Source: Moraxella haemolytica
Lineage (GTDB): Bacteria; Pseudomonadota; Gammaproteobacteria; Pseudomonadales; Moraxellaceae
Assembly (NCBI RefSeq): GCF_030177935.1
Contig: NZ_CP089974.1
Coordinates: 1,426,001 to 1,490,000, forward strand
Direction: 5' to 3'
Length of the DNA stretch: 64,000 nt
Shown here piece after piece: positions 27,081 through 40,308 of the stretch. The number at the start of each line of letters is the position of its first letter. Position 1 is the stretch's first letter. The position numbers were made by a program, and so were the translations under genes. The notes beneath the pieces were generated by a model that was not told the origin of the DNA, made no database searches, and saw only the letters and a program-made list of their open reading frames with translations.

Positions 27081-29495
27081 CTAATCATCAAATAGCATAT
27101 CAATGGCCTGTATGTCCGCCACCGCCATTGGATGAGACAGCCACGCCCCAGCTTTAGGCGAAGCAAGTGTTGCATCATTTTCACAAAGCCCACGCCACAG
27201 CACCCAAGTATTTTTGTGCGTAGAGCCATTGATGACAAGCCGAGAGACATGAGTTGACTCGTCTTGCTCATTATCTGGCAGGGAAATGGGTACATCTGAT
27301 ACCATCTCAATGGTACAGCCCCACACCGACTCATCATTGATATACTGCCAGCCTGTGATGGCACGCACAGATAACGCCTGAGATTGATAGGCTTGCCCTA
27401 CTTGACAAGGCATAGCAGTCAGCTGACTGAGCGTCTCATTAGAACGCCCTGCCTGCCAATATTGTCCAATCGGAATGCTCTGTTGTAGTCGTGCGACTAA
27501 TAATGGCAACTTTGTACTTGGAGTCTGAGTGATGACACCTGTTAGCATATTGATGCTGTTCCGCCGAAGCTCGCCAATTAAAACATCTGCCTGTCTCTCT
27601 CCAAGTGATTTTACCCCATAGTCCGATAGCAATAGCCATGCCCCAGATTCATGCTTAATCAGCACCGCTCCCAAATAATCATGCCCTGCATTCACCAAGA
27701 TTGCCGCGGCACGACCATCTTTATTCAATGGTACGCCTAGCACATGATTGATGACCATAAAACATAGTGCCGATGCAGGTAGTAATAATAATGATCTTGG
27801 TAGCACTCTTGTCATCAGTGGGATAGATACAAGCACACATAATACAAACCCCGCCGCCCCAAATGGTGCATACAGCCAAGAATCACCCACGAGCAAGAGT
27901 TCTAACGCCTCATGTAGCCACAACAAAATTGTAGAAGACAGTCTCCATAGTACATCAGCAATGCTTGATGAAAATGTAAATATTGCCCCTGCAACCAAAT
28001 TAATCGGAACGATAACAACACCAAAAAGCCCAACCACGACCAAATTAACTGGCACACTCCAAAGAGATACTTTGCCAAAAAATAAAATTGACAATGGTAG
28101 CATCGCCACAAATAGCCAGCATTGTAACAACAAAATAGCGCGAATTTTGGCAAAATAACCACAACCCTGCACCGTGCCATCACTCCAGACATTCTCATAA
28201 CGCATGAGCAACAAGACCGCCACAAATGACAACCAAAATCCCGCCTGCCATAAAACATAAGGATCAAGCCATGCCATGATTAGCCCCACAATACAAAGCA
28301 AGCTCAAATCCGACAACGGTAGCACAAAATAGCGAGTTAATGCTAATGCCGCTAGCATATACACCGTACGCACGGCAGGCACATCAAATCCCGTGAACAA
28401 GGCATAACCCATGCTAGCAATCAACATAACAGTCAGCCGAATCTGCCATCTTGGCGTACGCATATAAACACTAGGGGCAATCTTATCCACCAACCATGTT
28501 ACCAATGACGCCAGTATCAATGCCAAAAATACCACATGCGTACCAGAAATTGCTAGCAAATGTGAAATGCCGGCCAGTTGATATAAAGATTTTGTCTGTG
28601 TGCTAATGAGTGCTCTATCGCCTGTTAATAGGCTTAATGTCACAGCTTTTGCTTGTTGCTTAGCCAAACTTAAAGACTGCCAATCTTGATAAAAATGCAC
28701 TCGTAGCTGTTGGCGTAGTGATTCAAGATGGCTCATTAGTGAGTTTGGTTGTATGACTTCCACCCTGTCAATGGCGATAACTTGTGCCATCGCATGAATA
28801 TGTCTGGTGCGTAGCCAGATATTGCCATCAAAACCGCTAGCATTTTTTTGAGTGGCAATGGGTTCTAGCACAAGCGTCATGCGTGCTTTTATATTCGGTG
28901 CTAATTGATTAAGATTTATTAAATGCCCAGAAGGATTTACCCTTGCCGTCAAAAGCACCGTCATCTGAGCAGGCAAGGGTAAATCATCTGACGATATGCT
29001 GTTTGGCGTAGCATACAGTTGGTCATCAGCTTGCACATGAAAAGGGTTGGTTGCCATCAGTGCATCATCTGCATGGCGATTAAGTTGAAAAACAGGTTTG
29101 ATATCAGTGATGACCGCCTTTTGGCGATAGTTACCACCCATTAAATCATCATATACAGTATCACTGATGTCATCTATATGCACCGTAGCAGTAACGGTGT
29201 GATTATGTGATATGGTTGATTGCTCAAATTCATGGTGTGCCATCATCGCACGAAAAACAAACAAACTTGTCAACACAACAAACAACAATGCAAATAACAC
29301 ACCCTTCATTGATTGAGCGTGTCTTAGCAACCAACCAAAACCAATCACCGTACACATCAGCAGTGCCGACAGTATGCCATTAGCATAAGGAGATAGTAGC
29401 CATGTTGATAAATCATCGCCAACCGCCACAGTTGGCATGACAGCAAGCACCCCAAGCATGATGGCAATTATCAACGCACTTAAAAAACTTGGCAT
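27081..29495 (-). CDS. comEC: ComEC/Rec2-type DNA uptake channel
   Basis: An 804-residue polytopic membrane protein for transporting single-stranded DNA across the inner membrane during natural transformation. The N-terminal membrane pair is followed by a DUF4131/OB-like periplasmic region (about 70-250), then the Competence domain with the signature HLLAISGTHVVFLALI (about 310-325) and further helices to about 560. The C-terminal 200 residues occupy the place of the metallo-beta-lactamase-like domain (ILVNAGHDYLGAVLIKHE...), but the HxHxDH metal motif is missing. Moraxella are classically competent, which fits. Start at the ATG 29495. Confidence 0.9.
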   Translation of the reverse strand: MPSFLSALIIAIMLGVLAVMPTVAVGDDLSTWLLSPYANGILSALLMCTVIGFGWLLRHAQSMKGVLFALLFVVLTSLFVFRAMMAHHEFEQSTISHNHTVTATVHIDDISDTVYDDLMGGNYRQKAVITDIKPVFQLNRHADDALMATNPFHVQADDQLYATPNSISSDDLPLPAQMTVLLTARVNPSGHLINLNQLAPNIKARMTLVLEPIATQKNASGFDGNIWLRTRHIHAMAQVIAIDRVEVIQPNSLMSHLESLRQQLRVHFYQDWQSLSLAKQQAKAVTLSLLTGDRALISTQTKSLYQLAGISHLLAISGTHVVFLALILASLVTWLVDKIAPSVYMRTPRWQIRLTVMLIASMGYALFTGFDVPAVRTVYMLAALALTRYFVLPLSDLSLLCIVGLIMAWLDPYVLWQAGFWLSFVAVLLLMRYENVWSDGTVQGCGYFAKIRAILLLQCWLFVAMLPLSILFFGKVSLWSVPVNLVVVGLFGVVIVPINLVAGAIFTFSSSIADVLWRLSSTILLWLHEALELLLVGDSWLYAPFGAAGFVLCVLVSIPLMTRVLPRSLLLLPASALCFMVINHVLGVPLNKDGRAAAILVNAGHDYLGAVLIKHESGAWLLLSDYGVKSLGERQADVLIGELRRNSINMLTGVITQTPSTKLPLLVARLQQSIPIGQYWQAGRSNETLSQLTAMPCQVGQAYQSQALSVRAITGWQYINDESVWGCTIEMVSDVPISLPDNEQDESTHVSRLVINGSTHKNTWVLWRGLCENDATLASPKAGAWLSHPMAVADIQAIDMLFDD

Positions 29496-29523
29496 ATATA
29501 CCTTACAACTTAGGACAACTCAT

Positions 29524-30258
29524 CTATTCATCGGTTAATTGTTTGTGTATCAACCGCAGTAATGGCAAATCATCAGGATAAGTAAGCTTCATATTAAGCC
29601 TTGAACCCTGCACTATTTGCACCCTATACCCTAGCATTTCAAAGGCACTGGCTTCATCAGTGATATCAAGCCCCAACTCCGCTACTTTATCTAGCACCAT
29701 CTCGAGTGTTTTTAGGCGAAACGCCTGCGGAGTTTGTGCCTGCCAAAGCGTGCTTCTATCCACTGTTTTTTCAATCAAACCTTCACAAGATACTTGCTTT
29801 AGCGTATCTACCACAGGTGTCGCCAGTATTGCCGCATCCGCATTGCACACTTCTAAGGCGGTCAGTAACGCTGTTAAATCCGCCTTTGGTAAACAAGGGC
29901 GTGCTGCATCATGAATCACCACCCAGTCATCATCACGCCCATCACGAGCACGGATCAACGATACGCCTGAGTGCACCGACTGCCAGCGCTCAAGACCACC
30001 AAAACCAACAAATAGCGGTCGCTGACGAGTCAGATTCAGCTTATCAAAATATGTATCATCTTTAGCAATGACCAAAGTCAAATCATCAATGCCATCACCA
30101 TCTAGGCAAGCCAAGCTCTCTTCAAGCACTGTCTTATCTGTTAATAAAAGGTATTGCTTGGGCAAATCTGAACCAAACCTAGAACCCCTACCTGCCGCCA
30201 CCATTAAAGCATGAACTGCGTCAGTGCTGTTATTGGTATTTTTTAAATCATCCAGCAT
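29524..30258 (-). CDS. ispD: 2-C-methyl-D-erythritol 4-phosphate cytidylyltransferase
   Basis: A 244-residue MEP-pathway enzyme joining CTP to MEP. The nucleotide-binding loop ALMVAAGRGSRFGSDLPKQYL (about 18-38) has the conserved glycines, arginine and lysine. VVIHDAARPCL, LATPVVDTLK and the catalytic-region ITDEASAFE/LTYPDDLPLL follow. The gene is downstream of eno and ftsB, a common gammaproteobacterial order, but a terminator stands between ftsB and ispD, so ispD may have its own promoter. dxs, the first MEP-pathway gene, is also in this window. Confidence 0.95.
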   Translation of the reverse strand: MLDDLKNTNNSTDAVHALMVAAGRGSRFGSDLPKQYLLLTDKTVLEESLACLDGDGIDDLTLVIAKDDTYFDKLNLTRQRPLFVGFGGLERWQSVHSGVSLIRARDGRDDDWVVIHDAARPCLPKADLTALLTALEVCNADAAILATPVVDTLKQVSCEGLIEKTVDRSTLWQAQTPQAFRLKTLEMVLDKVAELGLDITDEASAFEMLGYRVQIVQGSRLNMKLTYPDDLPLLRLIHKQLTDE

Positions 30259-30359
30259 ATAAAACCACCAACCTTAAATCACATGGTTCATCATTGATAA
30301 GAACATACCACACACCGCCACCCATACATCTTCTAGAATACAAAAAAACAACAGCGAAA

Positions 30360-30389
30360 AAAATAAGACTGGCAACTTGCCAATCTTAT
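30360..30389 (-). terminator. Terminator downstream of eno-ftsB
   Basis: On the minus strand ATAAGATTGGCAA.. pairs with ..GCCAGTCTTAT (30363-30373 with 30379-30389, one mismatch) and is followed by a run of T residues. It lies 11 bases beyond the ftsB stop. Confidence 0.75.
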
Positions 30390-30399
30390 ATTATCCATG

Positions 30400-30801
30400 C
30401 TAATGATCCAAATCCGTTTCTACCAAGCCATCTACAGGCTCAACCGCATCCACTTCATCACTTGTAATCATCTGCCGACTATAAGTAATGGGTGAATTAG
30501 ACAGCTGAAAAAAAGTCTCGCCAGACTTAATTAGCCCCAAATCAATTCTTGCATGCTCTTCTATGGCGGATGTTTGAGTTTTTAAATCACGCACATCAGC
30601 ACGCAGTAGGCTGTTCTTTTGGGCTTGCTCGCTGTTAATACTTAGCTGTTTGGCGATTTGTTCATTGAGTAGATTTAAGTTAGCATGACCACTCTCGCCA
30701 TGCCAATACTGATACTGCAAGAGAACCAGTACAACCACAGCAAAGACAATCAGGCATAAATAGCCCACCGTGCCAAGTCGCTTGGTTGTTACGGTGAGCA
30801 T
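30400..30801 (-). CDS. ftsB: Cell division protein FtsB
   Basis: A 133-residue bitopic divisome protein: a short cytosolic tail, one membrane helix (GYLCLIVFAVVVLVLLQYQYW, about 12-32) and a periplasmic coiled coil (LNLLNEQIAKQLSINSEQAQKNSLLRADVRDLKTQ). The family motif EEHARIDLGLIKSGETFFQL follows. It bridges FtsL and FtsQ at the septum. It has a longer acidic tail than E. coli FtsB (103 residues). I use the ATG at 30801; an in-frame TTG at 30837, directly abutting the eno stop codon, would add 12 residues. Neither has a clear Shine-Dalgarno, so coupling to eno translation is likely. Confidence 0.85.
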   Translation of the reverse strand: MLTVTTKRLGTVGYLCLIVFAVVVLVLLQYQYWHGESGHANLNLLNEQIAKQLSINSEQAQKNSLLRADVRDLKTQTSAIEEHARIDLGLIKSGETFFQLSNSPITYSRQMITSDEVDAVEPVDGLVETDLDH

Positions 30802-30837
30802 AGGTCTTTTTGTCGTACTTCCCACAACAGTACTCAA

Positions 30838-32208
<1,371 letters not shown>

Positions 32209-32256
32209 TCATAGTATAACATAAATATTCACCCATGTTACCTATGTCAACCATGG

Positions 32257-33126
<870 letters not shown>

Positions 33127-33249
33127 TTATCCTTTTCTTGCTTAATTTTAATGACCGGCTTGTTATTAAGCCACCCTAATTAACTCATTAAAGCTAGTTA
33201 ATCACTGATTAAAAAGCATACCAATCATTCATTGACATGCTTGATTTGA

Positions 33250-34884
<1,635 letters not shown>

Positions 34885-35032
34885 TCATCACTTACTGGTA
34901 AAACCGAATTTTACTAAAATTTGCCAAAAAAATATAGGGGCGAATAAAATTTTTTCTCCTTATTATAATCACACCCTTGATTAAAATCCATTTTTAGACT
35001 TGCAACTTTGTACATTATGATGACCAACTCAA

Positions 35033-35608
35033 TCATTTAAAATCACAATCAGCCACATGGTCATTGACCATACCACACGCCTGCATATAGGCATAACAAA
35101 TAGTAGGACCAACAAACTTAAAACCATCTTTTTTGAGCTGTTTTGATAAGGCGATACTGGCGGCCGTCTTTGTAGGAATCTCTTCTGCTGTTTTTGGATG
35201 ATTAATCAAAGGTGTTCTATCTTGATGGCATACCACGATACCCCACACATAATCATTAAATGACTGGTTCTCTTTGATTTTTAAGTAGGCTTTGGCATTG
35301 GCAATGATGGCTTTTATTTTTAGACGATGGCGAATAATGCCTGCATTACTCATCAACTCATTGATTTTTTCATCATCATATTGAGCAATCTTAGACGCAT
35401 CAAAACCATCAAAAGCCTGATAATAATTCTCCCGCTTCTTTAGGATCGTAATCCAACTAAGCCCCGCTTGCATACCCTCCAAGCACAACATGGCAAAAAG
35501 TCGCTCATCATCATGACACACCACACCCCATTCGTTATCATGATAGGCTTGATATAGAGAGTCTTGTCCACACCAGTTACAGCGTATTTTTGTTGTTGTC
35601 ATATTCAT
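35033..35608 (-). CDS. tag: DNA-3-methyladenine glycosylase I
   Basis: A 191-residue base-excision repair enzyme removing 3-methyladenine. The zinc-binding N-terminus (RCNWCG), YHDNEWGVVCHDDERLFAMLCLEGMQAGLSWITIL, FVGPTICYAYMQACGMVNDHVADC and paired Cys/His zinc ligands at both ends match TagA. Two near-start ATGs (MNMTTTK) exist; no strong Shine-Dalgarno distinguishes them, so I keep the first. It stands alone upstream of pyrG. Confidence 0.95.
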   Translation of the reverse strand: MNMTTTKIRCNWCGQDSLYQAYHDNEWGVVCHDDERLFAMLCLEGMQAGLSWITILKKRENYYQAFDGFDASKIAQYDDEKINELMSNAGIIRHRLKIKAIIANAKAYLKIKENQSFNDYVWGIVVCHQDRTPLINHPKTAEEIPTKTAASIALSKQLKKDGFKFVGPTICYAYMQACGMVNDHVADCDFK

Positions 35609-35786
35609 TCTGGTTGTCTTGTCGTAGCTTTATGGTTATGGTAGAGTAAGCAACTTGGTGAGCATTGCACACCCATCTATTTGATATATTGTGCATCTTA
35701 TCAGAATGTTTGGCAAGTTTATTGATTGTTGGCATCTAAAATTTTAATATTTTCAATCACTTAAACCACTAAAATCGGAGAAAATC

Positions 35787-36101
35787 ATGATTAAAGAACT
35801 ACCCATTGAGCAATTTAACCCCAGCGTAGATAAAATCATCTTAGATGTCCGAGACGCCCAAAGCTATCATCTTGGTCATATCGAGCACGCCAAAAACGCA
35901 CCGATAGACGCATTGACAGAATACCTGCCAACTGACACGACGGCAGATATTTATGTGCTATGTGGCGGTGGCACAAAAGCAGCTCGTGCTTGTTCATATC
36001 TCAATGAACTTTACCCAACACGCAACATCATTCACCTGATTGGCGGTACTCGTGGTGCAATCGCACACGGCATGACCATCATCACCGAGACCAGTGAATA
36101 A
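35787..36101 (+). CDS. Single-domain rhodanese-like sulfurtransferase
   Basis: A 104-residue rhodanese domain. It has DVRDAQSYHLGHIEHAKNAPID and an active-site loop beginning with the catalytic cysteine (VLCGGGTKAARA, Cys about 59), followed by HLIGGTRGAIAHG. Such proteins carry persulfide sulfur, as in GlpE/PspE. No partner gene is adjacent that would fix the pathway, although thiG (which needs sulfur carried by ThiS) lies 0.7 kb downstream beyond the tRNAs. A CGGAG ribosome-binding site precedes the ATG. Confidence 0.88.
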   Translation: MIKELPIEQFNPSVDKIILDVRDAQSYHLGHIEHAKNAPIDALTEYLPTDTTADIYVLCGGGTKAARACSYLNELYPTRNIIHLIGGTRGAIAHGMTIITETSE

Positions 36102-36180
36102 TCAATGAATTTTTATCCATAAAAAAGTTGTTATAAATCATAATGTTATAAATTTTTTATCACTTTTTTTAAAATTTTAA

Positions 36181-36209
36181 TTGACACCTATGGCACTTAG
36201 CTGTATCAT
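36181..36209 (+). promoter_or_regulatory. Sigma-70 promoter of the tRNA operon
   Basis: A perfect -35 TTGACA (36181-36186), a 17-base spacer and a -10 TATCAT (36204-36209), about 50 bases before the first tRNA. Confidence 0.75.
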
Positions 36210-36259
36210 ACGCACCACAACGACGGCAGACATCGAAAGATAATCTGCTAAGTTAAAAA

Positions 36260-36336
<77 letters not shown>

Positions 36337-36406
36337 TATTTAAAGCCTTAACGGCTTTTTTTGTTAGTAAATGTCGATTTATCATAACTAACATTAAGCC
36401 ACTAGA

Positions 36407-36483
36407 GCGCCTGTAGCTCAGTTGGATAGAGCATCTGCCTTCTAAGCAGGTGGTCGCAGGTTCGAATCCTGCTAGGCGCGCCA
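36407..36483 (+). tRNA. tRNA-Arg (anticodon TCT)
   Basis: A 77-base cloverleaf: acceptor GCGCCTG pairing with TAGGCGC (one G-T), anticodon loop CTTCTAA (TCT), a T-arm with GGTTCGAATCC and encoded CCA. It closely resembles E. coli tRNA-Arg(UCU), which reads the rarer AGA codons. Confidence 0.96.
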
Positions 36484-36509
36484 TTTGCCTGCTGCCAGTC
36501 AGTTAATAT

Positions 36510-36586
36510 GGTGGATGTAGCTCAGTTGGTAGAGCCCCGGATTGTGATTCCGGTTGTCGTGGGTTCAAGTCCCATCATTCACCCCA
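36510..36586 (+). tRNA. tRNA-His (anticodon GTG)
   Basis: Cloverleaf with acceptor GTGGATG/CATTCAC, anticodon GTG in GATTGTGATTC, T-arm GGTTCAAGTCC and encoded CCA. The extra G at 36510, which pairs with C73, is the G-1 identity element of tRNA-His and is included. Confidence 0.96.
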
Positions 36587-36592
36587 TATCTT

Positions 36593-36626
36593 AAAACCTG
36601 CCCACTATATAGTCGGCAGGTTTTTT
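36593..36626 (+). terminator. Terminator of the tRNA operon
   Basis: AAAACCTGCC pairs with GGCAGGTTTT around a loop that itself contains ACTATATAGT; a T-run follows. It starts 7 bases after the last tRNA. Confidence 0.85.
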
Positions 36627-36808
36627 ATATTTTTATACTCACCACAACACCTTAAACACACATTGCATCTACCACCACACACATCCAACCTGTTTGAGTG
36701 ATTCGGATTTCTTGGTAAAAACAGCCATAAAATTTAGCATTTTTACAAAAAAATCATCAAGAAATTTGCTATACTAATGCAAATTTTTAGAATCACTTAG
36801 AGTTTTTT

Positions 36809-37618
36809 ATGAGCGAAATAACCCAAAACCCCTTGGCTAATGACACCTTCCATATTGGTTCTCGCACTTTTTCATCACGCCTACTTGTTGGCACGGGCAA
36901 ATACAAAGATTTGACCGAGACAAGCAACGCCATCAAAGCCAGTGGCAGTCAGATTGTTACAGTTGCCATTCGTCGCACCAATATTGGTCAAAATAAAGGA
37001 GAGCCAAACCTACTAGATGTCATCTCGCCAAAAGACTACACCATTTTGCCAAATACTGCAGGCTGTTTTGATGCTGATAGTGCCATTCGCACCTGCCAAC
37101 TTGCTCGTGAGTTGCTTGATGGGCATAATCTGGTCAAACTTGAAGTTCTAGGCGATGAAAAAACCTTATACCCCAATGTTACCGAAACTTTAAAGGCGGC
37201 TCGTGTGCTGATTGATGATGGTTTTGATGTCATGGTCTATACTTCAGACGACCCCATCATCGCCAAAGAACTTGAAAACATAGGCTGTGTTGCAGTGATG
37301 CCACTCGGTAGCTTAATTGGTTCAGGGCTAGGACTGCTTAATCGCCACACGCTAAGCCTCATCATTGAAAATGCCAATGTGCCTATTTTGGTCGATGCAG
37401 GCGTAGGCACAGCATCTGATGCCGCCATCGCCATGGAACTTGGCTGCGATGGTGTGCTGATGAACTCAGCCATCGCACACGCCCAAAACCCTGTGATGAT
37501 GGCACACGCCATGAAAAATGCCATTCATGCAGGTCGTCAGGCTTTCTTGGCAGGTCGTATGCCTGCTCGCAAAATGGCTGTCGCCAGTTCGCCTCAGACA
37601 GGCTACTTCTTTCAATGA
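36809..37618 (+). CDS. thiG: Thiazole synthase ThiG
   Basis: A 269-residue TIM-barrel enzyme that forms the thiazole phosphate of thiamine from DXP, dehydroglycine and ThiS-thiocarboxylate. Signatures: [36 protein letters not shown], the Schiff-base lysine in [17 protein letters not shown] (about residue 111), [47 protein letters not shown]. No thiS, thiF, thiH/thiO or TPP riboswitch core is seen next to it, so thiamine genes are dispersed. DXP is made by Dxs, encoded 2.7 kb downstream. Confidence 0.96.
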   Translation: MSEITQNPLANDTFHIGSRTFSSRLLVGTGKYKDLTETSNAIKASGSQIVTVAIRRTNIGQNKGEPNLLDVISPKDYTILPNTAGCFDADSAIRTCQLARELLDGHNLVKLEVLGDEKTLYPNVTETLKAARVLIDDGFDVMVYTSDDPIIAKELENIGCVAVMPLGSLIGSGLGLLNRHTLSLIIENANVPILVDAGVGTASDAAIAMELGCDGVLMNSAIAHAQNPVMMAHAMKNAIHAGRQAFLAGRMPARKMAVASSPQTGYFFQ

Positions 37619-37648
37619 TGAAAGTTTTAGCCATTTTGCAACCAACCG

Positions 37649-37673
37649 CCAATCAAGATTTAAACTTGATTGG
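37649..37673 (+). terminator. Hairpin between thiG and the acyltransferase gene
   Basis: CCAATCAAG (37649-37657) and CTTGATTGG (37665-37673) form a 9-bp stem 31 bases after the thiG stop. There is no T-tract, so termination is uncertain. Confidence 0.35.
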
Positions 37674-37717
37674 TAACTTACCTTTACCGTTTAGACTGCG
37701 TCAACTAGGAAATCTGC

Positions 37718-39064
37718 GTGCGTCCTTTATCCCTTATTGATTTATTATTTTTGTTGTTAGAATCGGCAAAACAGCCTATGCATGTTTCAGGGTTGTGCTT
37801 ATTTGACATACCACAATCTGCTGATGATAACTTCATTAATGATTTGATCACAAAAATCAAAAATAATCAATCCGCACCCAGCTTCCCATTTAATCAAGTC
37901 CTAAAAAACTATCTTTTTTGGAATACCGTTAAAACATTTGATATCAGCCATCATTTTAGACACATCAGGCTTGACACAGGAAGCGATGATGAGCTAATGA
38001 CCTACATTTCACATCAGCACAGCATCATCTTAGACCGCAACCGCCCACTATGGCAGCTGCATTTTATTGAAGGGTTGTCAGCAAAGTCTGCTAACAGCCC
38101 TAAGCGTTTTGCCATCTATCTTAAGGCTCACCACGCCATGGCAGATGGTGTTGCTGCCATGCGACTACTAGAACGCTCTTTTAGTAGCTCGCCAGATGAA
38201 CCATTTCAACAGCCATTTTGGTCATCAACCACCAAATATCGCACCGCACTTCCCATCCGCAAGTCCATCACATCCATCATCAAAGAGCAGATTGGCACCA
38301 TCAAACCTGTTATGCGTGAGATCGTACGCAACTTTAAACATCGTCATTGCTCACATACCATCAGCACTTTTGATGCACCGCCCTCAATGCTCAACCAACG
38401 CATCAGTAACGAACGCACCCTAATCATTCATTCACTGAACAAACATCGATTCTTGGCAGTGGCTCAGCACCATTCGGTAACGACCAACGATGTTATTTTG
38501 GCAGTGTGTGCTGGAGCATTAAGAGATTATCTAAATCAAAAAAACGCCCTACCGAACAAGCCTTTGCTTGCATTTGTGCCCATTGGTTTGCGTCAAGATG
38601 ACAGCAGTTTGGGCAATCAGTTGTCATTTTTATTGACCAATCTTGCCACCCATGAGCCAGACCCCATTATTCGCTTACACACCATCAGTCAAAGCATCAA
38701 TCAAAGCAAAAAACGCTTTCTTCGCATGAATCCAGCACAAATCATCAATTACAGTGCTCTGACTTATGGCTGGGCAGGCATCAACCTTGCCACCAGATTT
38801 CACCCTACCAAACAAGCATTTAATCTAATCATCTCCAATGTACCAAGCGACACCCAGCCACTATATCTTCATGGGGCACGCCTGACAAGTATTTTTCCTG
38901 CTTCAGTGCTTTTTGATGGACAAGCACTAAACATTACGCTAACCAATCATCAAGATACACTAGACTTTGGCATCACCGCTTGTCGCACCGCCTTGCCCGA
39001 TATTGAACAGCTACCCCACTTGATAGAATCACATCTGTCAATATATGAACAGCACATCAAGTAA
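37718..39064 (+). CDS. WS/DGAT family acyltransferase (wax ester synthase type)
   Basis: A 448-residue bifunctional wax-ester-synthase/diacylglycerol-acyltransferase family protein. The catalytic HHxxxDG motif is present as KAHHAMADGVAAMRLLE (about residues 130-140). Other family blocks are PLSLIDLLFLLLE, NRPLWQLHFIEGL, TTNDVILAVCAGALRDYL, PIGLRQDD and NLIISNVPS. It would esterify fatty alcohols or diacylglycerol with acyl-CoA to make storage lipid, as in Acinetobacter and other Moraxellaceae. The start is GTG at 37718, supported by AGGA 7 bases upstream and by the family N-terminus. Confidence 0.9.
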   Translation: MRPLSLIDLLFLLLESAKQPMHVSGLCLFDIPQSADDNFINDLITKIKNNQSAPSFPFNQVLKNYLFWNTVKTFDISHHFRHIRLDTGSDDELMTYISHQHSIILDRNRPLWQLHFIEGLSAKSANSPKRFAIYLKAHHAMADGVAAMRLLERSFSSSPDEPFQQPFWSSTTKYRTALPIRKSITSIIKEQIGTIKPVMREIVRNFKHRHCSHTISTFDAPPSMLNQRISNERTLIIHSLNKHRFLAVAQHHSVTTNDVILAVCAGALRDYLNQKNALPNKPLLAFVPIGLRQDDSSLGNQLSFLLTNLATHEPDPIIRLHTISQSINQSKKRFLRMNPAQIINYSALTYGWAGINLATRFHPTKQAFNLIISNVPSDTQPLYLHGARLTSIFPASVLFDGQALNITLTNHQDTLDFGITACRTALPDIEQLPHLIESHLSIYEQHIK

Positions 39065-39227
39065 GCAAGCAGTATCAACGCCATACACACCACACAAATC
39101 AAAAACCAAGCATATTGATTCTTGATTAGCAATACCAACAGTTTTTTAATACATAAAAATTGATACTTTTTAAAGGCAAATGGGCATTTTGTATTGACCA
39201 CCTTAAAAGCTGTCATCTTAGCATAAA

Positions 39228-39257
39228 TAAAAAAGCCGTCCCAAAGGACGGCTTTTT
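39228..39257. terminator. Bidirectional terminator between WS/DGAT gene and suhB
   Basis: AAAAGCCGTCC pairs with GGACGGCTTTT around CAAA, with A/T runs on both sides. Confidence 0.88.
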
Positions 39258-39270
39258 GTCTCATAAGTTA

Positions 39271-40104
39271 TCAGTGAATCAAGGCATTTTCCCAAGTTGG
39301 GATGACAAGTTGCATCAGCGGTTTTAATAGCTTAACATTACACGCAAATACCGAACCTGTCTTCATTGATTGACTTGCTCCGTGATGATCCACCACCACG
39401 CCACGAGCTTCTGTTACAATCAATTCACCTGCTGCAACATCCCAAGGTTTTAATGACATTTCAAAATAACCATCAAAACGACCTGCTGCCACATAGCACA
39501 AATCCAGTGCTGCCGAACCCAAACGGCGAACCTGACCGCCGTTTTCACACACAGCCTGCAGACTAGCAAAATGCTGACGAGCGAAGCTGGTTCGTCTCTC
39601 GCCAACCATACGCTCATAAGGGTGCCCTGTGGTAAACAACCCGCCTGCAATCGTCTTTCTGTCTGAAACCATAATTCGGCGTTGGTTTAGGCGTGCCCCA
39701 CGACCACGAGAGGCGGTGAATAATTCATCACGCACAGGGTCATAAACGATACCATGCTCAGTGATGCCGTTTTTTTGGACAGCAATGGATACACAAAAAT
39801 GCGGCAAGCCATGCACAAAATTGTGCGTACCGTCTAGTGGGTCAATAATCCAACACCAATCAGCATCATTACCCTTACCTTCTTGTAGACCAAATTCTTC
39901 ACCCAAAAACGAATGATTTGGATAACTTTCTTTTAATAAAGAGATGGTTAACTCTTCGGCATAACGGTCAATTTTTGTTACCAATCCGTCCAAGCCCTTA
40001 GATTCTACCGCCAAATCGATACGATGGCGATTTTCATGTGCACGCAAAATCTCATGACCGACTTTTTTTGCCACTTGGGAGGCAATCACCACCATAGGTT
40101 CCAT
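39271..40104 (-). CDS. suhB: Inositol-1-monophosphatase family protein SuhB
   Basis: A 277-residue magnesium-dependent phosphatase. Metal-binding motifs are in order: FLGEEFG (about 66-72), WIIDPLDGTHNFVHGLP (about 84-100) and KPWDVAAGELIVTEARG (about 218-234). E. coli SuhB is also a partner of the Nus transcription antitermination complex acting on rRNA operons; whether this protein does the same is inference from orthology. The gene stands alone, about 200 bases downstream of a clear transcription gap to dxs. Confidence 0.93.
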   Translation of the reverse strand: MEPMVVIASQVAKKVGHEILRAHENRHRIDLAVESKGLDGLVTKIDRYAEELTISLLKESYPNHSFLGEEFGLQEGKGNDADWCWIIDPLDGTHNFVHGLPHFCVSIAVQKNGITEHGIVYDPVRDELFTASRGRGARLNQRRIMVSDRKTIAGGLFTTGHPYERMVGERRTSFARQHFASLQAVCENGGQVRRLGSAALDLCYVAAGRFDGYFEMSLKPWDVAAGELIVTEARGVVVDHHGASQSMKTGSVFACNVKLLKPLMQLVIPTWENALIH

Positions 40105-40308
40105 AATACACCTTGTAAATTTTGATGAGTTTTATTGAATAAGTTAAAGAATGCTTTTGTATTCATCATACAAAAATAATCTGCCATTATACAAAAATTA
40201 AGTTTAAATTACCATAATTTTTGATGGTTTTTAGATGGCTTAAGTTTAAATAAATGCGCATACAACATATGACAATCAGAACTAATTATTCGCCATGCCG
40301 TAAGATTT

